Origin: an uncultured Eisenbergiella sp.
GTDB taxonomy: Bacteria; Bacillota; Clostridia; Lachnospirales; Lachnospiraceae
Length of the DNA: 64,000 nucleotides
Reading direction: 5' to 3'
NCBI GenBank assembly: GCA_910585455.1
Contig: CAJUEL010000018.1
Location: 16,781 to 80,780 of the forward strand
Both the position numbers and the translations under genes were made by a program. The notes under the pieces were generated by a model that had not been told where the DNA came from, made no database searches, and saw nothing but the letters and a program-made list of their open reading frames with translations. Shown here in pieces: positions 52,778 to 60,474 of the stretch; the first letter of the stretch is position 1; every line of letters begins with the position of its first letter.

Positions 52778-53152
52778 TCACACCTCCTCATACAAAATAT
52801 CCATCATGGCATTTAGTTCCTCTCTGTCAATCCGCAAAGACTTCGCAGTCTGTATCATGTCCAGCATTTTCTGTTCCACAATGCGCCGTTTGGAATCCCG
52901 GAGCAGTTCCAGATTGCCGGCGGAAACAAAGGTTCCAACGCCGATCTGGCTCGTAACAAAGCCCTCCTGCTCCAGCTCCTCATAAACCCGCCGGATCGTC
53001 AGCACGCTGACCTTTAAATCGTTCGCAAATGCCCGTATGGATGGCAGCGCATCCCCCTCCTTCAATTCCTCCTTCAAAACTGCATCCTTGATCTGATCTT
53101 TGATCTGCTGGTAAAGAGGACTGTCGGAGGCGTTTGATATGAGTATCTTCAC
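52778..53152 (-). CDS. YtrA-subfamily GntR transcriptional regulator
   Basis: 124 residues. N-terminal winged helix: SPLYQQIKDQIKDAVLKEEL, ALPSIRAFANDLKVSVLTIR, RVYEELEQEGFVTSQIGVGT; the short C-terminal tail without a big effector domain defines the YtrA class. GTG 53152 is the start (AAGGAG six bases upstream). It overlaps the regulatory dyad AGTGTG-N13-CACACT at 53169-53193 and should repress its own operon. Confidence 0.92.
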   Translation of the reverse strand: MKILISNASDSPLYQQIKDQIKDAVLKEELKEGDALPSIRAFANDLKVSVLTIRRVYEELEQEGFVTSQIGVGTFVSAGNLELLRDSKRRIVEQKMLDMIQTAKSLRIDREELNAMMDILYEEV

Positions 53153-53168
53153 ACATTCATCTCCTTTT

Positions 53169-53193
53169 AGTGTGCTGTTATTTAATACACACT
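53169..53193 (-). promoter_or_regulatory. operator of the YtrA-type operon
   Basis: AGTGTG and CACACT form a dyad separated by 13 bases just downstream of and overlapping the -10 box. Its position fits autoregulation by the GntR protein. Confidence 0.6.
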
Positions 53194-53219
53194 ATACACT
53201 ATCATCACACTCATGTCAA
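53191..53219 (-). promoter_or_regulatory. promoter of the YtrA-type operon
   Basis: TTGACA (53214-53219) and TATAGT (53191-53196) with a 17-bp spacer on the minus strand, about 40 bp before GTG 53152. Confidence 0.85.
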
Positions 53220-53267
53220 GATGTAATTGTACCAGCTATCCCCACAATTCTGTCCGCCCTTCCGCTC

Positions 53268-53330
53268 CTGTGCCCGCCGCAGGTGTCCGCTCCGTTCCCG
53301 GTGTCCGCAGCTAAACGAAATGACATTACC
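53268..53330. repeat. solo arm of the shorter foldback type
   Basis: TCCGTTCCCGGTGTCCGC followed by AGC and ATGACATT repeats the right arm of copy E (TCCGTTCCCGGTGTCCGC, ATGACATT). A degraded copy GCAGGTGTCCGCTCCG precedes it. No matching left arm. Confidence 0.55.
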
Positions 53331-53477
53331 CGTAAAAAACAATCTGACAGGCGCACATGGCCGTGCAAATTTACCTTTCCTCTATTGTCAGAAGGGAATA
53401 TCCATAGTACAATGAAAACCGTTCATAAATTTATAAGATGGAAAAAGCTGCGAGGAGAATGAGCAAAGGGAGCGGAT

Positions 53478-53951
53478 ATGATCATCAGAAACTATCGGCC
53501 AGAGGACTGCAGGGAACTGGCGGAACTGTTTTATCATACAGTTCATACAGTCAATGCAAAGGATTACACGGCAGAACAATTACATGCCTGGGCTTCCGGT
53601 GACATCGATATCGAAAAATGGAATCTTTCATTTCTGGCACACTACAGCCTGGTTGCCGTTGAGGGCGGATGCATTGCAGGCTTTGGCGATATCGATAAAA
53701 CAGGATATCTCGACCGGCTGTATGTCCATAAGGATTATCTAAGAAGAGGCATTGCCACCGCGCTCTGCGACCGGCTGGAGGACAGCGTTTGCATAAAAAT
53801 TGTCACACATGCCTCCATTACCGCAAGACCATTTTTCGAAAAAAGAGGCTATCAGGTCATGAAACGGCAGCAGGTGGAGCGGCATGGGATACTTCTGACC
53901 AATTTTATCATGGAAAAAGAGCGGCCGTCGTTACCGGTCAGGCAGACCTGA
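53478..53951 (+). CDS. GNAT-family acetyltransferase
   Basis: 157 residues. Motif A is LDRLYVHKDYLRRGIATALC (the acetyl-CoA pyrophosphate loop RRGIAT); motif B ASITARPFFEKRGYQVMKRQ. MIIRNYRPEDCRELAELFYH start with GGGAGCG upstream. The family acetylates amines such as antibiotics, peptides or polyamines; the target is unknown. It is followed by the YbaK gene in the same direction. Confidence 0.9.
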   Translation: MIIRNYRPEDCRELAELFYHTVHTVNAKDYTAEQLHAWASGDIDIEKWNLSFLAHYSLVAVEGGCIAGFGDIDKTGYLDRLYVHKDYLRRGIATALCDRLEDSVCIKIVTHASITARPFFEKRGYQVMKRQQVERHGILLTNFIMEKERPSLPVRQT

Positions 53952-54026
53952 CCCATTGTCACACATTCCGGCGGCAGGCATTGAAACAGCCGCCAGATTC
54001 CTTCTAAAAAACGGAGTTGAAACGCT

Positions 54027-54515
54027 ATGAAAAAGAACATGGAAAAAACGAATGTCATGAGAATACTGGATCAGCATAAAATCCAGTATGTCAGCTATTG
54101 CTATGTGGATACCGGCGTCACAAGCGGCGCAGAGGTTGCCGCTGTTCTGCATCAGGACCCTGCGCATGTGTACAAAACGCTGGTCACGGTCGCAAATTCC
54201 GGCAGCAATTATGTGTATCTGGTTCCGGTTTTGCAGGAGTTGGATTTAAAAAAAGCCGCCCGATCGGTGGGGGAAAAAAGCATCAGCATGCTCAAATCAA
54301 AGGATTTACTGGCACTGACCGGCTACATCCATGGCGGCTGTTCCCCAATCGGCATGAAAAAGCAGTTTAAAACCGTAATTGATGTATCTGCCAAAGACTT
54401 CGACACCATCATTTTCAGCGGCGGCAAAATCGGCTATCAGGTTGAGCTTCCTCTGGATGCGCTCCAGAAAATCGTGCCGTTTGGGCTGGCGGATATCGTT
54501 GTATCACCGGCCTGA
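54027..54515 (+). CDS. ybaK: Cys-tRNA(Pro)/misacyl-tRNA deacylase, YbaK/EbsC family
   Basis: 162 residues. Diagnostic YbaK blocks: AAVLHQDPAHVYKTLVTVAN with the active Lys, VPVLQELDLKKAARSVGEKS, GYIHGGCSPIGMKKQFKTVI, FSGGKIGYQVELPLD. The enzyme hydrolyses misacylated Cys-tRNA(Pro). It lies 75 bp past the GNAT gene and may be co-transcribed. Confidence 0.92.
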   Translation: MKKNMEKTNVMRILDQHKIQYVSYCYVDTGVTSGAEVAAVLHQDPAHVYKTLVTVANSGSNYVYLVPVLQELDLKKAARSVGEKSISMLKSKDLLALTGYIHGGCSPIGMKKQFKTVIDVSAKDFDTIIFSGGKIGYQVELPLDALQKIVPFGLADIVVSPA

Positions 54516-54959
54516 CCGCCCGGATGCTGCCTGCGTCCGCTCTTTTTTCAAGCATGTGAGCTCGACACCTTCTTCACCGGAAACGCATTCCGTGCCGCCT
54601 TATTGCCCGCGGGAACCCTCTCCGCTACAGACTCATATTTTCACATATAATCACTGACGATAACAGTCCAGACCTGTCTGGACTGTTACCACTGATTCGC
54701 ACTTATCTGGCAACGCTTCAAGCCGGAAACTGACTCAAAAAGCGCTGGCTAATACAACTGCAATCATTCCAACAATTCCGGAAGGGGAGAATATCCATCG
54801 TTTGTTAGGTACTGCTAACCTTTTTCGGTATACAACCAACGCTTCTTTTTTGTCAATAGCGATCTATAGGAAAACACATAAGTCATTTCCGTTTTCGTTG
54901 CTATTCATGTTGCCGCCGAATGCGGACTGCCAGCGGTCTGGGAACCGACAATCCTTCTG
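54516..54959. other. intergenic region with hairpins and a repeat fragment
   Basis: About 440 bp without a supported gene. AACAGTCCAGA-CCTG-TCTGGACTGTT near 54662 and GTTAG-GTACTG-CTAACCTTTTT near 54803 look like terminators for ybaK. The 31-bp stretch 54911-54941 (TGCCGCCGAATGCGG...AGCGGTCTGG) is identical to 63728-63758, the outer end of foldback copy D. Confidence 0.7.
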
Positions 54960-55529
54960 TCACTTCCCAGGGATTCTCCCACAGGTGTCCAATGCCACCT
55001 TGATGTGCTGTGGCAAAAAGGGCTTCGCGACGTAAGCGTCTGCGCCATAGGCAATGGCGGTCTTAAGCGTTTCCTCCGTGTTATCCGCCGTGACCATGAC
55101 AACTTTGACGCTACTGTGCTTTTCTTTGATTTCCTTTAAGAGGTCAAGCCCGTTTTCCGCGGCAAGATGCACATCCAGAAACAGCATATCCGGAACATTT
55201 TCCGCAAAAATGGCGCACAGCTGTGCTCCATCCTCCGCCAGTCCGGCGCAAAAATATCCCTCCTCTTCCAAAGTCTCCCTGATCACCCTGCGAATCAGCG
55301 GGGCATCGTCGCAAACCGCGAAAGTCCCCCTGCCAATGCGGCCCAGCAGCTTATCCGTAGTGACGCCAAAGTAATCCGCAAGGCTGCAGAGCATCTGGAT
55401 ATCCGGCAGCGTCGCATCGTTCTCCCATTTGCTCACGGCTCCCACCGTCACTCCCATCTCCGCAGCGAGAACCTCCTGTGTGATGCCCTTTTGCCTGCGC
55501 AGCGTCTGTATCTGTATTCCTATGTTCAT
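54960..55529 (-). CDS. XRE helix-turn-helix fused to a receiver domain
   Basis: 189 residues. Residues 1-65 form an XRE HTH (MNIGIQIQTLRRQKGITQEV; GAVSKWENDATLPDIQMLCS). Residues 72-185 are a complete receiver: AVCDDAPL (acidic pair), MLFLDVHLAA (phospho-Asp), VVMVTADNTEE (Thr) and AYVAKPF (Lys). HTH-then-receiver is the reverse of most response regulators. ATG 55529 with GGAGG eight bases upstream. No kinase gene is adjacent, so the phosphodonor is encoded elsewhere. Confidence 0.9.
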   Translation of the reverse strand: MNIGIQIQTLRRQKGITQEVLAAEMGVTVGAVSKWENDATLPDIQMLCSLADYFGVTTDKLLGRIGRGTFAVCDDAPLIRRVIRETLEEEGYFCAGLAEDGAQLCAIFAENVPDMLFLDVHLAAENGLDLLKEIKEKHSSVKVVMVTADNTEETLKTAIAYGADAYVAKPFLPQHIKVALDTCGRIPGK

Positions 55530-55649
55530 ATGCGATTCCTCCAACCATCTTATATTTGATACCGGTATATCTATAGTATAAAGGAACCATGCAAAAATAC
55601 AATGGCGCGGTTTTCAAAAGACTTTCCTGTCAGGAAAGCATGCCGCCTG

Positions 55650-57128
55650 TTATCTCGTCCGGTCACTTCGTTGGATTTCTTTCAGGCGCTCCTCCATTTC
55701 CTTTACCACCTCTTCGTAATCCCATGCCACATTCGTCTGCTGGCCGATATCATAATCCATATTGTATAGCTGCGGATCCATGGACAACCCCGTTTCAATC
55801 CGCACATTTCCCATAAACGGCGCGCCCTCGCTGGGAGAAAGATAGGTCCAGTTGCCCCGCCGCAGCATCTTACCGCAGGACACGTCCTCCACCATCAGCT
55901 CTTTTCTTCCCACAGGATCCTCCCCGGTCAACGCCGCATACATATCCTGACTGTCCACTGCGCTATCCGGCGCAAGCTGCTCCCCGAGCATGTGGGCAAA
56001 GGAAGCGAACAGATCCACCTGGCTCACCAGCGCGCGGGAGGTTCCTTTATGCGTAAGCCCCGGACAGCTGACAATAAATGGAATTCTGGTGCCGCCGTCA
56101 AACTTGCTGTATTTACCGCCCCGCAGCGGACCTGCCGCCCGGTGCGTTCCGTTGCGCTCATACGCCCCATCCTCATAGCCGTCATCCAGCACCGGACCGT
56201 TGTCACTGGAAAAAATGATCATCGTGTCCTCCAGAATATCCAGCCTTTCCAATTCCTTTCGCAATTCTCCCACACACCAGTCCAGCTCTGCGATCACATC
56301 GCCGCGGGGACCGAGGGCGGTCGCGCCGCGAAAGCGTGAAGAGGGCACGCGGGGCACATGGGGCTGATGCAGGGCATAATATAAAAAGAAGGGCTGATTT
56401 TGCTTCCGGCTGTCATCTATGAAACGAATCGCCCTGTCTAAAAAGGTCTCCGCCAGCTCCTCATCCTTCCAGACTGCCTTTTTGCCGCCGCGCATATACC
56501 CGATTCTTCCGATGCCCTCCACGATGCTCATATCGTGACCGTGGGAGGAACGCATCTTCAATAGCTCCGGATTTTTATGATAGGTCGGTATGTCATCAAA
56601 GGGGCACTCTGCCTCATAGGATACCGCAATCGGATCCTCTGCCTCCAGATTTACCACCTTCCTTCCCTCCACATAGACACAGGGCACACGGTCAGCCGTT
56701 GCCGGAAAAATGAAAGATTCGTCGAATCCCAGATCGACCGGTGTGAGATTGATTTCCTGATTCCAATCGATCGGACCGCTCCCGTCCCCCAATCCCAGAT
56801 GCCATTTCCCCACAATCCCGGTGCGGTATCCGGCGCGCCCAAAAAGCCCCGGCATCGTATCCAGCTCCCGTTCGATAATACATCCGGCATCTCCCGGCAA
56901 TATATGAGCCCTGCTGTTCCGGAAGGGATACCGCCCCGTCAAAATGCTGTAACGGGAAGGCGTGCAGACTGCAGAGGTCGCATATGCATCGGTAAACTTA
57001 AGCCCCTCTCTGCACAGCCTGTCCAGATTCGGCGTATCGATCTGATGGCTTCCATAGCAGCCAAGATCACCAAATCCCAGATCATCCGCATACACGATAA
57101 TGACATTATACCGCTTCGATTTGTCCAT
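55650..57128 (-). CDS. S1-family sulfatase (arylsulfatase A type)
   Basis: 492 residues. The formylglycine motif VCTPSRYSILTGRYP is of the Cys type (C-T-P-S-R), so maturation by an anaerobic sulfatase-maturating enzyme is needed; none is in the window. Metal-binding start IIVYADDLGFGDLGCYGSHQ and FSSDNGPVLDD complete the active site. No signal peptide, so a cytosolic sulfatase for imported sulfated glycans is likely. ATG 57128 fits AGGAG ten bases upstream; the frame up to 57278 crosses a repeat and is not used. Confidence 0.9.
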   Translation of the reverse strand: MDKSKRYNVIIVYADDLGFGDLGCYGSHQIDTPNLDRLCREGLKFTDAYATSAVCTPSRYSILTGRYPFRNSRAHILPGDAGCIIERELDTMPGLFGRAGYRTGIVGKWHLGLGDGSGPIDWNQEINLTPVDLGFDESFIFPATADRVPCVYVEGRKVVNLEAEDPIAVSYEAECPFDDIPTYHKNPELLKMRSSHGHDMSIVEGIGRIGYMRGGKKAVWKDEELAETFLDRAIRFIDDSRKQNQPFFLYYALHQPHVPRVPSSRFRGATALGPRGDVIAELDWCVGELRKELERLDILEDTMIIFSSDNGPVLDDGYEDGAYERNGTHRAAGPLRGGKYSKFDGGTRIPFIVSCPGLTHKGTSRALVSQVDLFASFAHMLGEQLAPDSAVDSQDMYAALTGEDPVGRKELMVEDVSCGKMLRRGNWTYLSPSEGAPFMGNVRIETGLSMDPQLYNMDYDIGQQTNVAWDYEEVVKEMEERLKEIQRSDRTR

Positions 57129-57149
57129 AGCATTCATTCTCCTGTATTC

Positions 57150-57292
57150 TATTGTATAAAAAATTGTGTGCAAAGCGCACACTCTACGTCGAGCGCGGTT
57201 GCCGACAGGCAACTTTTTCCTCACGTGCGAGTACGTATTCACGTCTTTTTTTATACGATAGGAAACGAATTTTCCCATCGTATAAAAAAAGA
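57150..57292 (-). repeat. tRNA-linked three-hairpin repeat, copy 2
   Basis: Same organisation as 38291-38432. On the minus strand: TATACGATGGGAAA-attcg-TTTCCTATCGTATA, the core AAGTTGCC-TGTC-GGCAACCGCGCTCGACG, then GTGTGCGC-TTTGCACACA. The core is nearly identical to copy 1. It begins 41 bp after the tRNA-Gly 3' end and ends 22 bp before the sulfatase start. Confidence 0.8.
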
Positions 57293-57332
57293 ACCCTGTC
57301 CATCCAGAATTCTTCTCTCACAAATACTATAG

Positions 57333-57405
57333 AGCGACAGACGGGGCTCGAACCCGCGACCTCCACCTTGGCAAGGTGGCGTACTACCAACTGTACTACT
57401 GTCGC
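57333..57405 (-). tRNA. tRNA-Gly (GCC)
   Basis: 73 nt on the minus strand: acceptor GCGACAG/CTGTCGC, discriminator T as usual for glycine, D-arm GTACAGTTGGTAGTAC, anticodon stem CACCT/AGGTG with loop TGCCA giving GCC, T-arm CGGGTTCGAGCCCCG. Confidence 0.95.
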
Positions 57406-57529
57406 ATATTGTTCGTCCTGCAACGAACAATATCATTATACGAAATATATTCCGGTTTGTCAACTGTTTTTTTTTAATTTGTAAGCAGTTCCGGCAATGA
57501 TGTGTGACAGTAACTGATGTATTACTTTT

Positions 57530-57858
57530 CATGGGGCAGGGAGCACGACCGGAAGAATCAGACAGAGCAGCGGGCTTTTGCGGGACGGGTATGGAGGACA
57601 CAGACTGTTTCCGGCTGCTGTATCCGAAGCGGAGAAATTCCCAAAATGACCGGATATTCCTGGGACAGGGCGCAAAATTGTCTGAACGCAGTGAGTTTTT
57701 TTGCGCCCTGTTCCGTTTTGGAATAGCCGGACATTTTGCGGAATTTCCCGTTTCGGATAATGCAGCCGGAAACAGTCTGTGTCCTCCATACCCGTCCCGC
57801 AAAAGCCCGCTGCTCTGTCTGATTCTTCCGGTCGTGCTCCCTGCTCCATGAAAAATGA
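57530..57858 (+). repeat. long foldback element, copy B (about 329 bp)
   Basis: TTACTTTTCATGGGGCAGGG on the left pairs with CCCTGCTCCATGAAAAATGA on the right, and GACCGGAAGAATCAGACAGA, GAGGACACAGACTGTTTCCG pair with their complements. The apex 57680-57697 reads GTCTGAACGCAGTGAGTT between GGGCGCAAAA and TTTTGCGCCC. Side bulge CGTTTTGGAAT versus ATTCCTG matches copies A and C. By apex polarity it is on the plus strand, opposite to its flanking genes, so it is not simply a leader of one of them. Confidence 0.9.
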
Positions 57859-57871
57859 CACAATGTCTTTA

Positions 57872-59053
57872 CTATAATTTCATAAACCGGCATACAACGC
57901 CGAGAATGAGGGCAAGCGCCAGTGTGATCACACAATAAAGCGCATAGTCGCTGCATAAAAGAAAGATTGACACCACAAGCAGCGCCGCGATTGCCACCCG
58001 CATCGCGGATACCGGCGCCTGGCCGCCCGCCTTTCCGGTCTGCCCGTTCACCATAAAATGGTAAATCTTTCCTTTGTACTGATAGGCAGACAGCCATACC
58101 GGCAAAAGAAGATATTTGTAAGTAATGCCGTAATATCCCGTGTCCACACGCTTCACCCGCACATGATCCGCACGGTGCTCCTCCCGCACCTTATCTTCAA
58201 TATTCGCCTTCAGCTTTCTTCCGATATATTCCTTCGCTTTCTCCCACGCCTGCTTTAATCCGATCGAATACCGCTCCGCGATAAAGCCCGCCACATATTC
58301 CGGCCTGTATTTTTTGTTATCCGCCGTATGAAAAGGCTCCACATCCCGCATCAGCCCTTCCTCATACCGGGCCGAGCCCAATACCAGCTCATCGTCAAAA
58401 TCCTCCCGATACCTGCCTTTGACAGGATACCAGTCTGTCACGACCCTGGTCTCATCCTTATGCCGCACAGTGCGGTCTATCCCGTATTCCGCCGTATATG
58501 TACTTTCCGTGTGGGCGTCAAAGGTCCAGTAGGGAAGATACACGCCCTTAAAGGCGCCGGGCCTGGCTCCTTCCTTTGCCGCTGCCGGGCAGAAAAGCTT
58601 TCGCTTGATCCAGCTTTTAAACCGTGCTGCCGCCTCCTTTGCCGTAAGCGCAAAGGTCACCACGCCGCCGGGCGCCATCGTATCCTTGTCCTTTTCTTCC
58701 ATGACCTGATTGGAACCGCAGTACGGACATTCGCTGGCAATCTCCAGCTCATCATACACCGATTCCGCTCCGCAGGATTTGCAGAGAATCACCTTCTTCT
58801 TAACGCCCCAGTCACAATTTGAGGTTTCCTGTGCCTTTCGAAAATCCAATTCCTCTGCAGCGCCGCTATCCGGATTTCCAGAATCCTGTGTCCCAATCTC
58901 TTCCTCATAGTCGCAGTAGGGGCATTTTAGTCCGCCGGTTTTCGGGTCAAAATCCATCGTGCCGCCACACTGCGGGCATTTCCGGTCCGTCTCCCTGCGC
59001 GTTTCCTCCCGTTCCGGCTCCTCCTCCGATGCCATTCTGACAAACTCCGCCAT
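57872..59053 (-). CDS. TFIIB-type zinc ribbon membrane protein (YdjG-like)
   Basis: 393 residues. Two zinc ribbons at the N-terminus (KCPQCGGTMDFDPKTGGLKC, CPYCDYEEE; LCKSCGAESVYDELEIASEC, CPYCGSNQV), a middle domain, and two hydrophobic segments near the C-terminus. This is the YdjG partner of SPFH proteins in Firmicutes. ATG 59053 begins one base past the SPFH stop; GGAGGG is eight bases upstream. PspA and TPM partners found in some ydj operons are absent. Confidence 0.8.
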   Translation of the reverse strand: MAEFVRMASEEEPEREETRRETDRKCPQCGGTMDFDPKTGGLKCPYCDYEEEIGTQDSGNPDSGAAEELDFRKAQETSNCDWGVKKKVILCKSCGAESVYDELEIASECPYCGSNQVMEEKDKDTMAPGGVVTFALTAKEAAARFKSWIKRKLFCPAAAKEGARPGAFKGVYLPYWTFDAHTESTYTAEYGIDRTVRHKDETRVVTDWYPVKGRYREDFDDELVLGSARYEEGLMRDVEPFHTADNKKYRPEYVAGFIAERYSIGLKQAWEKAKEYIGRKLKANIEDKVREEHRADHVRVKRVDTGYYGITYKYLLLPVWLSAYQYKGKIYHFMVNGQTGKAGGQAPVSAMRVAIAALLVVSIFLLCSDYALYCVITLALALILGVVCRFMKL

Positions 59054-59054
59054 T

Positions 59055-60281
59055 TCAGACGCCCTCCGGCTTTTTGCTGCCGCATTCCGAACAGAATTTC
59101 CCCTTGTTTTTTGCGCCGCAGCTACAGGTCCAGAAATCCTTCTGTGTCGGTCTGGGGCTGCCGCATTCGCTGCAGAATTTTCCGGTATTGACCGCGCCGC
59201 AGGCGCACGTCCAGCCTGTCTGTGCCTGCGCTGCTCTGTCCGCCTGCGTCCGCTGCGCCTGTTCCTGCTGTACCTGCTGTCCCATCGCAAACAGACCGGA
59301 AATGTTTGCGCCGCCCGCATTTCCCGCCATATTCATTCCCGCAAACGCCATCGCAGGTCCCGCATTCTGATTGGAAGCCGCCGCCTGCATGGCTGCCGCC
59401 TGCGCGCCCACCAGATGCGCGGCCGCCATATTGGGATTTTGAAAAGCCGCATTCCTCTGCAGCTCCTTGATCATCCTTTCGTCTTCCTCCGGCGCTTTGA
59501 CGCTGTTTACTCCGACGGTGCTGATCGCAATGCCGTATCTGCCGCCCCATTTTTCGGAAAGCACCTCATTTAACGCATCTGCCAGCTCCTGGGCATGCCC
59601 GGGAAGCGCGCTATAACGGATTCCCATATCGGAAATCCTGGCAAAAGCGGGCTGCAGCGCCGTCAAAAGCTCGCTCTTTAGCTGGGAATCGATCTGGTCC
59701 CTGGTATATTCCTCCGATATATTTCCACACACATTTTTATAAAAAAGGATCGGATCCACGATCCGGTAAGCATATTCTCCATGGCAACGGATTGCGATAT
59801 CAATGTCCAGCCCCACATTGGCATCCACCACGCGGAAGGGAACGGGATTCGCCGTGCCATACTTGTTTCCCAGAATCTCCTTTGTGTTAAAAAAATAAAC
59901 CCGCTGATCCTTTCCGGTATCCCCGCCCATGGACACTCTTTGTTGAAACTGGAAAAAGCTGTCCCGGATACCTTCCCTTAAATCACCGTAAAAAATGCCC
60001 GCTTCCGTGGACAGGTCGTACACATATTCCCCCGCTTCCGCGCAGATATCCACAATCGCGCCCTGATCCACGATCATCATGCACTGCCCTTCATTGACCG
60101 CAATGATGGAACCGTTCGTGATCAGATTGTCACTTCCTTTATTGAAGCCCCTTTTCGATTTGCGGTTTTCCCCCTTCTTCACAAGGACATCCGCCTCCAT
60201 CGCCGGACAATAAATATATTCCCTCCACTGATCCGCCAGCACGCTCCTTGCCGCTCCGATCCCAACCTTCAAAATTCCCAT
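59055..60281 (-). CDS. SPFH-domain protein with C-terminal zinc ribbons (YdjI-like)
   Basis: 408 residues. Residues 1-300 are an SPFH/YdjI fold (MGILKVGIGAARSVLADQWR; GIAISTVGVNSVKAPEEDER), followed by a Met/Ala/Gln-rich stretch (about 305-365) and two Cys4 zinc ribbons: WTCACGAVNTGKFCSECGSP and WTCSCGAKNKGKFCSECGSK. It is expected to assemble on the membrane in lipid-raft-like patches. ATG 60281 has GGAGG seven bases upstream. Confidence 0.85.
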   Translation of the reverse strand: MGILKVGIGAARSVLADQWREYIYCPAMEADVLVKKGENRKSKRGFNKGSDNLITNGSIIAVNEGQCMMIVDQGAIVDICAEAGEYVYDLSTEAGIFYGDLREGIRDSFFQFQQRVSMGGDTGKDQRVYFFNTKEILGNKYGTANPVPFRVVDANVGLDIDIAIRCHGEYAYRIVDPILFYKNVCGNISEEYTRDQIDSQLKSELLTALQPAFARISDMGIRYSALPGHAQELADALNEVLSEKWGGRYGIAISTVGVNSVKAPEEDERMIKELQRNAAFQNPNMAAAHLVGAQAAAMQAAASNQNAGPAMAFAGMNMAGNAGGANISGLFAMGQQVQQEQAQRTQADRAAQAQTGWTCACGAVNTGKFCSECGSPRPTQKDFWTCSCGAKNKGKFCSECGSKKPEGV

Positions 60282-60411
60282 GTCATTCCCTCCTGTATTC
60301 CTGCTGGCAGGCAATCAACCGGCCCGCGCACATATACCTTTTCTTATAGTAGCAGTATACCGTTTTTAAAGGTAAAACACAAGAAAAATAATGCCGCCTT
60401 GTCTGAACTGC

Positions 60412-60474
60412 TTTTCGCAGGGTGGGAAGAAGGACCGGGAGGCGGGCAGACGGGCAGGAGGACACAGGCTCAAT
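60412..60474. repeat. solo half-arm of the long foldback family
   Basis: GCTTTTCGCAGGGTGGGAAG, then GACCGGGAGGCGGGCAGACG and GGCAGGAGGACACAGGCT, follow the left arm of copy A (GCTTTTCATGGGGTGGGGAG, GACCGGGCGGGGCAGACGGG, GGAGGACACAGACTG), with the inner part deleted. It runs into the stop of the HlyD-like gene. Confidence 0.65.

Noticed and set aside
57184..57423. ORF across the tRNA-linked repeat and tRNA-Gly
   Set aside because: It is tRNA and repeat sequence, with ARRRV...KKLPVG peptide text arising from the repeat in both copies.
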